Positions 1 to 9,829 of a stretch of DNA of 64,000 nucleotides are shown one piece after another. The stretch spans positions 68,576,392-68,640,391 of the forward strand of contig NC_091119.1 in NCBI RefSeq assembly GCF_040183065.1, written 5' to 3'. The DNA comes from Periplaneta americana. Taxonomy: Eukaryota; Arthropoda; Insecta; Blattodea; Blattidae. Position numbers and translations under genes: made by a program. How positions within the stretch are numbered: position 1 is the first letter of the stretch; every line of letters begins with the position of its first letter. The notes below the pieces were generated by a model. The model had not been told where the DNA came from and did not search any database. It was given only the letters and a program-made list of their open reading frames with translations.

Positions 1-459
1 AATAATGAGTGAGCAACAAAAAATAATGAAATGAAGAAAAGAAAAGTTACGCTAAGCTTCTGGTGTTATATTATTTAGTTTTCTTTATTGCATAAATTTG
101 CAATTAAATACCGAGCTTAAAACTTCTAACGTAATATTTGGGTGGCGGAAAATCGAGAGTTAAAGAGGGCATGGTTTGCGTTGAAAACCACTTAAACTGA
201 AAACCTTTTCTGCTATTTTGGAACTCGGCTTATGCTAGGGCTCTATATTATACGGACAAGATTGATGCCGTGATTAATCCGCCACTGCAGAGAAGAATCC
301 TTCTGTTCAAGGTAATTCACAGAAAAAACATTAAACTAGTGAGTGACAACAGACTCGTCTCAACGTCTTGGCTGCGGTGTGCGTAAGCAATAATGCATTC
401 ACAACAGACTCCAGGTGGTCCGTCGTTGCCTGGAAACGTTCTTCAAATTAACGTCAAAG
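1..459. other. Upstream flank of the small gene
   Basis: No coding region or repeat recognised. A TATA-like string lies near 243-252, and the sequence 'actccag' at about 408-414 could be either plain 5' UTR or a splice acceptor for the exon that holds the 460-879 ORF. Neither is proven. Confidence 0.4.
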
Positions 460-879
460 ATGTGGGGCGCAAGATTTGTTTTTAATACCGTTTTAAAAGC
501 GTATGCCGGCGCCGGGCCCGCTACAAAGCTGGCAATGGCAGGTGGCGCCGCAGGAGGTGCGTGCTACCTCTGTTATATGTATCAACATGACGGAATGATA
601 CCAGAAGAGACATTAAAACGTCTTACAGTCATCGAACACGAGCCAAGCACCTCCGGGACGAACAACGAGAAAGAAAACTGCCCTTCAACATCAAAACAGG
701 CAGACGAGGACGATAAAGGTGAAAATAAAGAAAAGAGACGAGTAACTTTCGCAGATCCCCTTGTCAAAGAAGAAATTGAACCGGAAGAAACACCAGAGCC
801 GGAGTCGGAGCCGGAAGAACAGAAAAAGTGCGGAATGTTTGACTCCATCCGCCGAATATTCGGTATCCGCAGAGACTGA
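460..879 (+). CDS. Small unknown protein with hydrophobic N-terminal segment and RVTF motif
   Basis: Not recognised as a named family. The ATG at 460 gives 139 residues; it has A at -3, and the in-frame extension upstream reaches only a GTG at 415, which is not a normal eukaryotic start. Residues 1-12 are amphipathic (MWGARFVFNTVL). Residues about 17-41 are Gly/Ala-rich and hydrophobic, ending CYLCYMY, and could be a membrane anchor or part of a mitochondrial-type N-terminus. The middle is polar and acidic. RRVTF near residue 94 fits the RVxF docking motif for protein phosphatase 1, followed by a strongly Glu-rich stretch and a basic C-terminus (FDSIRRIFGIRRD). GC content and codon quality are well above the surroundings, supporting a real gene. 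A consensus splice donor (CAG|GTAAGT) lies 4 bases past the stop, so a 3'-UTR intron is likely. Function is inferred only as a possible membrane-linked PP1-binding protein. Confidence 0.6.
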   Translation: MWGARFVFNTVLKAYAGAGPATKLAMAGGAAGGACYLCYMYQHDGMIPEETLKRLTVIEHEPSTSGTNNEKENCPSTSKQADEDDKGENKEKRRVTFADPLVKEEIEPEETPEPESEPEEQKKCGMFDSIRRIFGIRRD

Positions 880-1079
880 ACAGGTAAGTGAAGACCCTGT
901 TTCGTAATTGCTCCCCAAAGCAGGGATCGTCAGCTCGGAGCATCTGCAATGTTTCGGAGCCGGCTTGCTCTGCATTTGGAAGGGCGGAAAAAGCGTTCAG
1001 AGCAGTGAAGGGGAAGTGGTGACGCGTTCCCGAACATTTTTAAACCATTATTCCTAACATCTGCTTTATCTACCACTGT

Positions 1080-1145
1080 GTGTTAGCACGTTTGACTATG
1101 AAACGAGCGGACCGGGTTCAAATCCTGGTTAGGACAAGTTACCTG
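1080..1145 (+). repeat. SINE head, tRNA-like (degenerate)
   Basis: The string 'gggttcaaatcctgg' near 1113 is a B-box-like tRNA promoter element, followed by 'acaagttacctggttg', the start of the body of the cockroach SINE seen complete at 44932-45172. The rest of the SINE body is missing here. Confidence 0.55.
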
Positions 1146-1244
1146 GTTGGGGAGATGAAGATGATTTGGAGATATTAACTCGATCATCAGGTACGATCTT
1201 TTTCAATAAAATAGTAGTAACGTAATTAACAGCTGATTGTTGTT

Positions 1245-1372
1245 GAGTTAATTGTCCGAAGACAGGTTTGCACCTCATAAGTGACACCAATAAGGCACCA
1301 CTCATGAGGCAACTAAGCCAGGAGTTAATTGGGTAGAGTGGCAGTTCCTTTGCCCTCAATTGCGTATATCGC
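1245..1372 (+). repeat. Dispersed repeat A, copy 1 (hairpin-containing)
   Basis: About 125 bases shared with 5164-5292, and in shorter form with 8036-8115 and 34805-34890. The core is an 11-bp imperfect stem (1273-1283 with 1299-1309), followed by 'caactaagccaggag' and, further on, 'gcgtatatcgc'. Probably the body of a SINE or other short dispersed element; coding capacity is nil. Confidence 0.6.
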
Positions 1373-1977
1373 TAATAACATATTGATGAAATGTGGGAAA
1401 GTATTGTTGGAATTGTAGAAGAAACGGAAGTACTTCGAAAAAATATCTTTGCAATATATGCTTTTTCCATCACTTCGATCTGACAGAGATCGAGCTCGTG
1501 TCACCTAACTGGAAGACCAACTAAACTATATGCGGCACTCAGAAGCAAAGTGATACAAGTGACATTTTTTTAAAAATGTGAGATAAGTGTCTATTCTAAA
1601 TCTTTAACGTCACTTCTGTTCAGAGAAAAAGTAATATAAGTGCAGTTGCAGTCAGTGCTGTTCCATGTTGGCCTTACTATTGTATTACAATGCATATAAA
1701 GTTTTGGCTGAGAGGCAAACTAATACAAGTGCGTTGTTTACATATTGTTGTTGCGTTTCTTCTGTGTATGACTAATTCATTTGCCATAATGGAGAGAGGT
1801 AATATATTACAGCGCTGACTTCTCGAAACATCTTCGTGGAAGGCCTGCACACATTGAGCTGGACCAACTATAGGCACCGTGCAAGCTCCTCTGGTGGCGA
1901 CTGTTGCTACTAACTGCGGGACAGCAGCGATAGAGTTGTGCTTGAAGCGTATGAATATACTTAACATCTCAGGTTAA
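1373..1977. other. Unassigned flank before the THAP remnant
   Basis: AT-rich, no ORF with recognisable similarity. May contain the 5' end of the THAP-Harbinger element, but no terminal repeat was identified. Confidence 0.3.
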
Positions 1978-2160
1978 ATGATTAGAAATATGGATGATCC
2001 TAAAATGCGGAAAGGTAATGCAAATTGCTGTGTTCTAGAGTGTAGTAATGCTTGTAGGAACACACCAACCGATATTGTTTTTATTCATTCACAAAACAGA
2101 AAACTGAAGCGCAACGACGCTAATTGTGGATCCATGCAGTACGCAGACGAAAGTAAATAA
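1978..2160 (+). pseudogene. THAP zinc-finger N-terminal half, transposase remnant
   Basis: The open frame from ATG 1978 contains CCVLEC followed by SNACRNTPTDIVFIHSQNRKL, the layout of the first half of a THAP domain (C-x2-4-C, then an aromatic/His segment and a basic KL). The second half (W...C-x2-H) lies at 2400-2520, so either an intron or decay separates them. THAP domains bind DNA and are found both in host factors and in P and Harbinger-type transposases. The DDE remains downstream at 4200-5125 point to a transposon origin. Frame is lost after about 2110. Confidence 0.65.
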
Positions 2161-2399
2161 GGCTACACTGCTTGTAATCATAGTATTATTATAATACTAG
2201 GCCTGATATAAAAATAGAATGTATATAGTATTATGTTTATAAATAACCATTAAGTTAACAACGACAGGAATTTATCATTTACATTTCAAACAGTACATAA
2301 TTACTGAGTTCTTTACATATATATTATGTATAATATTACCAACAATAAATAATAATATACTTATTTTAAATTTAATGTAGTCATATCGATATTTAATTT

Positions 2400-2754
2400 T
2401 TGATTTCAAATGCTGATGGTTCACCTTGGAAACCAACACCCGCAGCAAGAATTTGCAGTATTCATTTTATTGGGAACGAGATCAGAACACCCCCAAAACT
2501 AGCATACCGTTCCCAGTATTTTTATAAAAGATTACAAGAAAAAGACTGCCTCATCTCAACTAGCTCCGGAAAGGTACGAAAGAGACGCATAAAGAAGAAG
2601 AAAAGATGAAAATTTAAGTTTTATGGAAGGCGAATGCTCAACAAGTGTTATTTCGAAAAATGAAGTAGCCATACAGGCAGAAGTAAATGAAACCATTCTT
2701 AGTGATTTTGTATTTTCTTTCACAATTGAATTGTGTGAATTGTCTACTCAAGTG
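2400..2754 (+). pseudogene. THAP domain second half and linker, transposase remnant
   Basis: The frame reads SPWKPTPAARICSIHF, with the conserved Trp, Pro and the C-x2-H pair of THAP domains, then a basic linker (KVRKRRIKKKKR). A stop follows near 2607, and a second open stretch from 2623 reads on to the hAT insertion point (ELCELSTQVSI). This continues the remnant that starts at 1978, and the same element resumes beyond the hAT at about 4192. Confidence 0.65.
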
Positions 2755-2761
2755 TCTATTC

Positions 2762-4191
2762 CAGGCATGTCAAAACCCTGCACATTGTGCAGTCGCGCAC
2801 ATTGTGCACTGGTCTGCGTGCAACGTGCAGTTCCTATTCCCCTACCTGGAGGGAGTGAATCGGCTTGGAGGGGAACGCGACAGGGCTGTACAGTACCTGC
2901 AGTAGCAGATCAGCTTTTGTTTCAGTAACACAGATCAGTACGGGTGCTCATTGAGCTGTGATTGTGAATGCGTTATGGAAAATAAAGTGAGGAGTCCACA
3001 GATATAACGAAGAAGAGAAATCACGAATCATATAACATAACTGTTATGATGTTTTCCTCAGCCAATAGTAATTCTTTTAAAATGAAAGGCTTTCATCATA
3101 TCATGTGGACCTAATAATGATATGAGAATTTAAATCATATTAGTAAAGTTCTCAAAATATGATATTCGCCTGCTTTTATTTATTAATTAGTACTCTCACG
3201 GCAAGACAAACATAAAAATGATGTTGTTTTGGAGTCTGTACTAACACAGCCATCAATGGTTAGACGACTTACAACTTTTATTTGATAGGCTGATAAGTGA
3301 TGAGAATATAGTGAGTAATACATGTGAAGCTCTTGAGGTTGTAAGGGAAGGAAGAAAGCAACTATTTGTAAGGCGGAAAATTTTTCTGGAAAAATAATAC
3401 ATAATGGCGAATTTTCCACCTCACGTTACTATATTATCTAATATACTTACGTTAATAAATCTTTAAACCTGACATAAAGAAAATGCCCTCGCTTCACAGC
3501 TTGTGAAGTACTCTTTTAACTCAATTCAGTAACGCTCCCAACTTGCTAATACTTGCTCTCAACGTTTTCCAAATAAACTATATATAAATTTAAATTCAAG
3601 CTTAATTTATCCAATTTATTAATAATAATGTGAATTTATATTAATATACAGCAAGGAAATGATTCCAGTGTAAAAGCCTCACAATGTCCTATTGCATGTA
3701 ATTGGGAGTAAAATATTTTCTTTCTTAGCATTTGTGCACCAATGGTCCCAATAATGGTTGAGGAACAATGAAAGAGTATTACTTTGAAATAATCAGTACT
3801 TACTACGTAAAATGAAATATTGTGTTCGTTTTTTGTTGTTTCGAAATTACTGCAATATTTATATTTTCTTCAAATACTGTATACAAATCATGTAAATAAA
3901 TGATTCTTTACAAACGACTGCATTGTGAATTGTAACTGAGTAAGTCTATTGTTTCTTGTGTTACAATTATTGTCAAATATAGACACTAACAATAATTGTG
4001 TTTTTTCCTTCTGCTAAGTATGTTTATAATCCAAATGTCAATTTAATTGAACACAAGAAGCGCAGAATAGATTCTTGTACATCCCGCCCGCTAAGAACTG
4101 GTAAGAGCAACACGTGAATGACGCAATCTGCACAGACCGGCGTTCCGCGCACATACACTGCACTTTCAGTGTCTGATTTCTGACATGGCTG
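2762..4191. mobile_element. hAT-type element, 1.43 kb, inside THAP-Harbinger remnant
   Basis: The termini are CAGGCATGTCAAAA (left) and, read from the other side, CAGCCATGTCAGAA (right). The 8-bp sequence GTCTATTC is present on both sides (2754-2761 and 4192-4199), a perfect target-site duplication of hAT length. The ends are richer in GC (2770-2900 and 4075-4190), while the interior is AT-rich without a recognisable transposase, so this is a non-autonomous copy. Its insertion splits the THAP transposase reading frame, which makes it younger than that element. Confidence 0.8.
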
Positions 4192-5125
4192 GTCTATTCC
4201 ATTACATGCCGAACTGAAGTCACATAAGAAATGTTATGACAAGCGTTCAGGAACAGATGATATGTTTAATGAAATGCAAGGTTTCCGAAATTATTCTACA
4301 ATAAAACATGAGACAGAACTACCAGACTTAGTGGGAGTGACATTTGTGGTTTGGAATATATTGTTAAAATTGCTGCCAATTGAAACATAATCATACCCGT
4401 AGAATCATAAGAAATATTTCTAATTCTATCATTTAACTCAAAAATAGCTACCATAGATAGTCGAAACGCCCCAAGATGTAGACCATACATATTATTTTTG
4501 CCATTTTTATTAGTGAATTTCACATCGAAAGCTTTCGAAAAATTCTGTCCAAAAGTAAGCTTAGTAAAGAAAATCGTCTACTCATATTTTCCAATTAAAA
4601 TGAAAACTGGATTGTCGTATTCTGCTATGAGGGTGATGTTCTGAGTTAATCGTACAATTATAATTATAATGTATTTTTACCGCCACTTTAATGTTGTTGG
4701 CATCCACAATGGTTACTGTAATTTTGGGTTTTGGCCTAGCAGAGAAGGTATTCAGGAAACAACGCCTGCAATATTGAAAAATGTAGAATGACAATTAATT
4801 GTTCAGAAGTGGAACAGTCACCCAATGTGGATCAGATGGTGGCCTTCAAATCTAAATGCTACCGAGGCAGATCGAGTGACACATTCATAACAACTGATTG
4901 CGGATTATTGACTTTATTAGAAGGTGCTGATGAAGTCAGGTTTTCCCGGAATAATAACAAACCTCTCCGATAAAGGGATCATTGTTGTTACTCCACCGTA
5001 TCTGCACGATAGTAAATTAACAGCCGAAGAAGTCGAAACTACTTACAGCGTTGCCAGTGTTCGAATTCATGTTGAAAGGTGCATTCAGCGAATTAAAATA
5101 TACAGTATAACATTTTACACAAACT
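4192..5125 (+). pseudogene. DDE_Tnp_4 (Harbinger-like) transposase remnant
   Basis: In order: a helix-turn-helix-like segment, ELPDLVGVTFVVWNILLKLL, at about 4315-4375; MKTGLSYSAMRVMF near 4600; FGFWPSREGIQETTP near 4725; INCSEVEQSP near 4792; RSSDTFITTDCGLLTLLEGA near 4870; DKGIIVVTPPYLHDSKLTAE near 4970; and RIHVERCIQRIK near 5065. These are the landmarks of the DDE_Tnp_4 catalytic domain used by PIF/Harbinger-type transposases: catalytic Asp in the DCSE block, the R.SD.F.T..CGLL block, ADKG, and the terminal HVER.IQRIK. Several frameshifts and stops separate the blocks, so it is dead. With the THAP pieces at 1978-2754 this reconstructs one THAP-DDE transposon in + orientation. Confidence 0.75.
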
Positions 5126-5163
5126 ATCAATTGAACTGCATCCGCATATTGATCTTGTTGTTG

Positions 5164-5292
5164 TTTATTCAACTGTCCAAACAGAAGTTTGAACCTCACA
5201 AGTGATACCAACAAGGCACCACTTATGAGGCACTTATGAGAATATCATGGGGTAGAGTGGCCAGTTCCTTTTCCCTTCCATTGCATATATCG
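5164..5292 (+). repeat. Dispersed repeat A, copy 2
   Basis: Matches 1245-1372 over the whole block, including the hairpin (5194-5204 with 5220-5230) and the distal 'gcatatatcgcc'. It follows directly after the Harbinger remnant. Confidence 0.6.
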
Positions 5293-5760
5293 CCGATTAG
5301 TTACAAATTACACTAGTCAGACTTCATATGCATACAAACAATATTATTCTTCCTCTGACACATATCGTCAAGTGAGATGTACAGCCTGATAACAGATATA
5401 CGTATCAGCCAGAACCTCAATCAGAGGTAGTATGTTGATGATATTGTTCATTATGTGTTATGTTTTAGAGAATTTGCAGTCGCTCATTATTCAGGAAGTG
5501 TAATTAGGACTACTTTTATAATTAAATCACATTAAAATACGTAATTTATAGAGACATTATACACACAAATATTACACACGTCATGACATCAAATATAAGT
5601 ATATCAGTGTTTTCGTAATATGACTGTTCACCCTCATTCACTGGTCTGAAATCTGATTTAAATGCCAAACGACTTAACTGATATTTCAGGAACTTTGTAG
5701 TTACATTTTTACATTCCTCTACCAGTATTGAACTTTCCACTGAGTCTATAAAATAATTAA

Positions 5761-5823
5761 AGACTGGAGATTGCTGGGTTTGCAGTGAAAGACCTGCTAT
5801 TGGGCAGAACATTATGAATCAAT
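5761..5823 (+). repeat. LINE 3'-end fragment
   Basis: The block 'gctgggtttgcagtgaaaga' through 'gggcagaacat' matches the 3' end of the LINE at 27865-28740 (compare 28690-28745). This is a severely truncated 3' fragment. Confidence 0.5.
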
Positions 5824-6870
5824 GAACCCATTCTTACTAATATTATAACTTTTTATCGGCAGAAAGTCGCATCTAATTTCTATATCACACATGACTAGTG
5901 AATGACTGCGAGCCTGTAGTTAATTAGGAATTGAGACACTGCGCGGCGCCACCAGTACGATTTTGAGACCCATTCACGGTGCCTATACAGTGATCCAACA
6001 AGGATCACTTTTGCTAAGAGGAGCAATTTGTAATAGCTATAGAAATTCATCCCACCCATACACCACTCTTTCTTTGATGACCTGAAGCATTAGGATGGGC
6101 CTATAATAAGGACTGCAGGACGTGGACGTGGAAGAGTGCGTGGAAGATGAAGTTCAAGGAATATTCGCGGTAGGAGTCCTACAGATGTACTTCTTGATAG
6201 AAACATTGATGTTGCAGCAGAGAGAGATGTGACTTCTTCAAATGAGGCTAGAGACCTAATGGGCAGCGACTAAGGCTGAATTTAATTTAAAATTAAAAAT
6301 TTTCTTAACCCTGTTCTCTCGGAGTACCAAAAACCACATCAACTGTTGCCCTAGAAGTCAGAATTGTTCAGACTGGCCCACAGTTCAGCACTGCCAGTCC
6401 TAATGCATCAGTAACCCAGCCCACTCAAGACCAACACTGATTGACGCGGCCGCTTTCTATCCTACCGCACTGGGCTTCCAAGCCCACCGTAGCCGCCGCA
6501 CGGCTCAGCACTGCACCAGTTGATTACATTCTATTGCTTTCCTGCTTGGGCGCATTGGTTGTGCTTTTGCTTGGCGTGTAGCATGAGCATACATTTACCT
6601 GCATACCGGACATACAAAATTGAATTATTTTCCACTGCTGTCGAACAGACTTGAAAACTGTCCCAATGGTACTTTTTAAATTTCCATCCGACTCTGTTGT
6701 TTTAAACTCTCTAGCAGCGATTTTATCCTTTACTACTTCTTCTCTAGAGAAACTGTATTTTATCATGTATGCTTTCTAGACCGGTGTCTGTGATGAAGGT
6801 TTTCCGGGCTGCTATTACACTATTAAAGCTCTTTGACAAAAATATTTTATAAGATATATATTATAAAAGG
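5824..6870. other. Unassigned; an Arg/Gly-rich reading frame piece
   Basis: No gene recognised. A short + strand frame near 6115-6275 reads TAGRGRGRVRGR then, after one stop, SSRNIRGRSPTDVLL, which could be a decayed RG-rich coding piece of a mobile element. 6430-6510 is locally GC-rich. A minus-strand open stretch of 80 codons at 6524-6766 has no family I know. Confidence 0.3.
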
Positions 6871-6875
6871 CCGAG

Positions 6876-7325
6876 TTATTGCATTTTTCTGTGCCACGCT
6901 TGCCCCAAATGAAATGTACAACCTTCAATTCTACTATCTGGAAACACTGTTTCGATGGCTATATTTGTAGGAATTTCAAAGTCAATGACAACTTTAAGAG
7001 GGGAAATTGCAAGGTTTTTCAAAACGCCTAACAGCCTAGTATAAGTTCCAAGTGCCTTATTTTGAAAAAACGCGAATAACAAAGGTATGTCTATATTATT
7101 TAACAGGCCATATACGGAATACAATTGATAAAAGTGACGGGTACAATATTGAAATGCCCCTTCCATGTAGACACTTTCTGCATTTTTCAGAGCTAATACA
7201 TTTGTGCTACGCGAAAAAAAAATCACTAAATCACTTTCTACGTCATTTTCATGAATAAAATCTTCGCTTCTATTTGTTTTTATGGTCATTGATTCCAGTA
7301 CTTCTTGGACCTCTCATCTTGTTTT
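6876..7325 (-). pseudogene. MULE transposase domain fragment
   Basis: The minus-strand frame (137 codons from 7289) contains AESVYMEGAFQYCTRHFYQL, YSVYGLLNNIDIPLLFAFF, then KVVIDFEIPTNIAIETVFP and GCTFHLGQAWHRKMQ. This is the order of blocks in the MULE (Mutator-like) transposase catalytic domain: D(G/A)TF near the first catalytic Asp position (here MEGAF, where the Asp appears replaced), the VxxDFE block with the second Asp/Glu, and the C/H pair of GC.FHLGQ. The remainder of a normal transposase (over 500 residues), including an N-terminal FLYWCH or similar DNA-binding domain, is missing. Inactive fragment. Confidence 0.7.
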
Positions 7326-7549
7326 ACGCAATGCGGGATGTACAGCTGATCTGGAAAAATGTATATTTAGCCTAATAAGTTGAAGACCGCTGTTGTCAAC
7401 TCATGTTCATTGTCATTATTTGCCAATTCAACACGAATGATTTTCGAAAGTTTTTCAGATAAGTTTTCTATTGCTTTTCTTTTGCAAGTATTGCTTATTT
7501 CTTATTGATTTAATTTTACCTCGGCTATGCTCATGTGATTATGAGTAGA

Positions 7550-7650
7550 GATCGGAAGTTAAGGCACTAAAAATGGTATTTTAGGCGCCTAAAAGGCTCT
7601 AAAAACAACCAAACTAGGGCAATAAAAGGCATTGAAATTATATTGAATCA
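7550..7650. repeat. AAAAGGC-motif cluster
   Basis: Several short repeats of the type 'taaaaggc'/'aggcactaaaaa' occur within 90 bases. A similar cluster ('aaaaaaggca') is present in the same orientation at 13960-14065. Possibly subterminal repeats of one transposon family; no terminal repeat confirmed. Confidence 0.35.
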
Positions 7651-7914
7651 CCCATAATTCATAAACTAAACATCCATAAGACCATAAGTAACTAAAGTAC
7701 ACTGGAAAAGTAGTTTCTCTGTTCTATGGACTTGTTTCACTTGTACTTATTCATCCACAACTTCACGTCCATAATTTGAGTTGCAATAAACAAGCAAATT
7801 TTCAAGATTAACGCACAAACTTCTGTCACGTTTATTGGACAAAATCAGTGTGACGATGATTAATGTAACAATAATGAGACGTCGGTAGAGCCGCGAAGTC
7901 CTACCAGCAAGCAC

Positions 7915-8000
7915 CGTCTTTGTCCACCACAAATAATTATAGTTGGACTCACCGGGATTCGAAACCGGGTTATCAGCGTGGAAATCCAATGCTTCATGTA
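7915..8000 (-). repeat. tRNA-like SINE head (probable)
   Basis: Read on the minus strand, 'ggtttcgaatcccggtgag' at about 7951-7969 is a B-box-like element with flanking partner bases as in a tRNA T-arm. No intact tRNA fold. It adjoins a copy of dispersed repeat A. Confidence 0.45.
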
Positions 8001-8035
8001 TTCGACTAGTAACTGATGCTGTTTGTTTAATCAAC

Positions 8036-8120
8036 CGTACGAAGACGGTTTGAACCTCACAAGTGACACCAATAAGGCATCACTCATGAGGCAACTAAGC
8101 CAGGAATTAATGGGGGTAGG
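8036..8120 (+). repeat. Dispersed repeat A, copy 3 (partial)
   Basis: 'gaagacggtttgaacctcac' through 'caactaagccaggaattaat' matches copies at 1245 and 5164, with the stem 8055-8065/8081-8091. Confidence 0.6.
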
Positions 8121-8424
8121 TCAGTGCTGGAGTCAGGTAGCAGTGCTTGGTAAGGACCAAAGACGTTATATATTATACTAGACTCACACAGAGCGCTGAT
8201 GTTCTGTCCAAAATTGAAACCAGACTGCGCATGTTTACGCCCCATGTTACTGGTAGAAACAGAGCGGTAAACACGATAGTATTATACTTGTCCTTTGTTT
8301 TGTCTGGGTGTTTTTAGTGAACACTGTGAAAGTAATGTAAATTGATGTGATAATAGTATGAATTTTTGTTTTGTAAATATTATTATAATTGATATGGAGT
8401 GATGTGCTTTGTAAACAGTGTAAA

Positions 8425-8814
8425 ATGGTGATTTCTTGTGCGGCGTATAAATGCAATAACACGTGACTTTGAGGTGAGAAATTTCTTTTCACAAGCAAGT
8501 ACACAAACTTTAAAATAATAAAATTGAATTCTGGGGGCTACATTGAAACCTTAACATACGTATATCTTAGATACCATAGTTGAAAAATGTTTATAATTAG
8601 GCAACAATCTGTCTTTACAGGTTCTCTTTGAAGAAGCCCAAGCTACTTTCTAAGGGGGCTTGTTGCTATAATAAGAGATAAATTTGTGCCTTCATATTGT
8701 GTAAAATTATGTTCGTCTCATTTTAAAGTTACAGATTTTTGGGAAAGTAATGGTAGTAGGGTTTTGAAGGATGAAGTACCGTCCCTGTATAATTTTCCAA
8801 GCCATTTGCAAAAG
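8425..8814 (+). pseudogene. Second THAP domain remnant
   Basis: From the ATG at 8425 the frame reads MVISCAAYKCNNT, the C-x4-C start of a THAP finger, and is then broken by stops. From 8677 another frame reads DKFVPSYCVKLCSSHF, then VTDFW, then VLKDEVPSLYNFPSHLQK. This supplies the C-x2-H pair and the AVP-box equivalent (EVPS) of a THAP domain. The two halves are separated by about 170 bases, either an intron or decay. No DDE domain was seen downstream, so whether it came from a transposase or a host THAP gene copy is open; a transposon source is more likely given the context. Confidence 0.6.
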
Positions 8815-8819
8815 TACGA

Positions 8820-9829
8820 TATAATATTATCTCTGTTGTTACAATATCAATATCATTAAAAATCGATCAGTAGTTTACGATAATAAAGAATACTTAATTG
8901 TTAGTACAGGTATATCAAACTGTAGAGAAATCCCACAGAGTGAATTATTTAGACTTACACATCAGATGTTAAACAAAATTATTAAAAAGATAAAGTTTTG
9001 TTTTTATTATGTAAATTAATTTATCTGCAAGATGATAAACTTTCATTCAAAATAAATAAATGAATGAACGAACGAACGAATAAATAAAAAAATAATTTAA
9101 TTAATTAATAAATAAGTAAATAAATAAATAAATAAATAAATAAATGGCTATAATAGCTAAGCCTTCTTTGTCAACTTATGATTCAGGGTTCACCTACAAA
9201 TAACTGTTTTATATTTTGCCGGATATACCTTATTAAAAAAGCAAGGAATGCCATCTTAATTATATTACATAATAATGTGCATAAAGATTATGTACCATCA
9301 CTCCGCAAGCAATAATACTATATTTATTTAAAATAACAGTACAGTATGTAAAGAAATCCACTCATAAAAGTAGGCCTATGTGTTTTTTTTTATTTTGCAT
9401 AAAGTGATTCTGTTTATTTTTAGGTCTTCACGTTACCTACTGTATCAATGTATTAGGTACCGGTACTTTTTATAATCGATAGCATTCCTTTCTTAATTGA
9501 AGAATGAATTCAATGTAATTTGGCTACCTTTGCGCATTATATTTTGTGTTGTTACTTATGTGCTGTGGTCTAGAAGTACCGGTAATATAATTTTCGATTC
9601 TCTAAAACTTAACAACAGGTCTATACTAATTATCACATATTTATTTCACTTAAGATTTTGATTATAATAAGAACTTGCGTAATCAAGGTGTATGAATTTA
9701 TGTTTTGTGATCTAAGAGTAATGTGTGTTAGTATAATTTTCAATTTTCTGAAACCTAACAATTTGCTGATTATCGTAAAATTATACATTCTATAATGTGT
9801 ATTGTGTAGGCCTATTTATGGATGTATGA
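8820..9829. other. AT-rich spacer with (AAAT)n tract
   Basis: No gene recognised. 9050-9145 is a run of AAATAAAT/AATGAACG-type tetranucleotide repeats. Confidence 0.5.

Noticed and set aside
415..459. Fifteen-residue N-terminal extension of the small gene
   Set aside because: It would need a GTG start; the ATG at 460 has an acceptable context.
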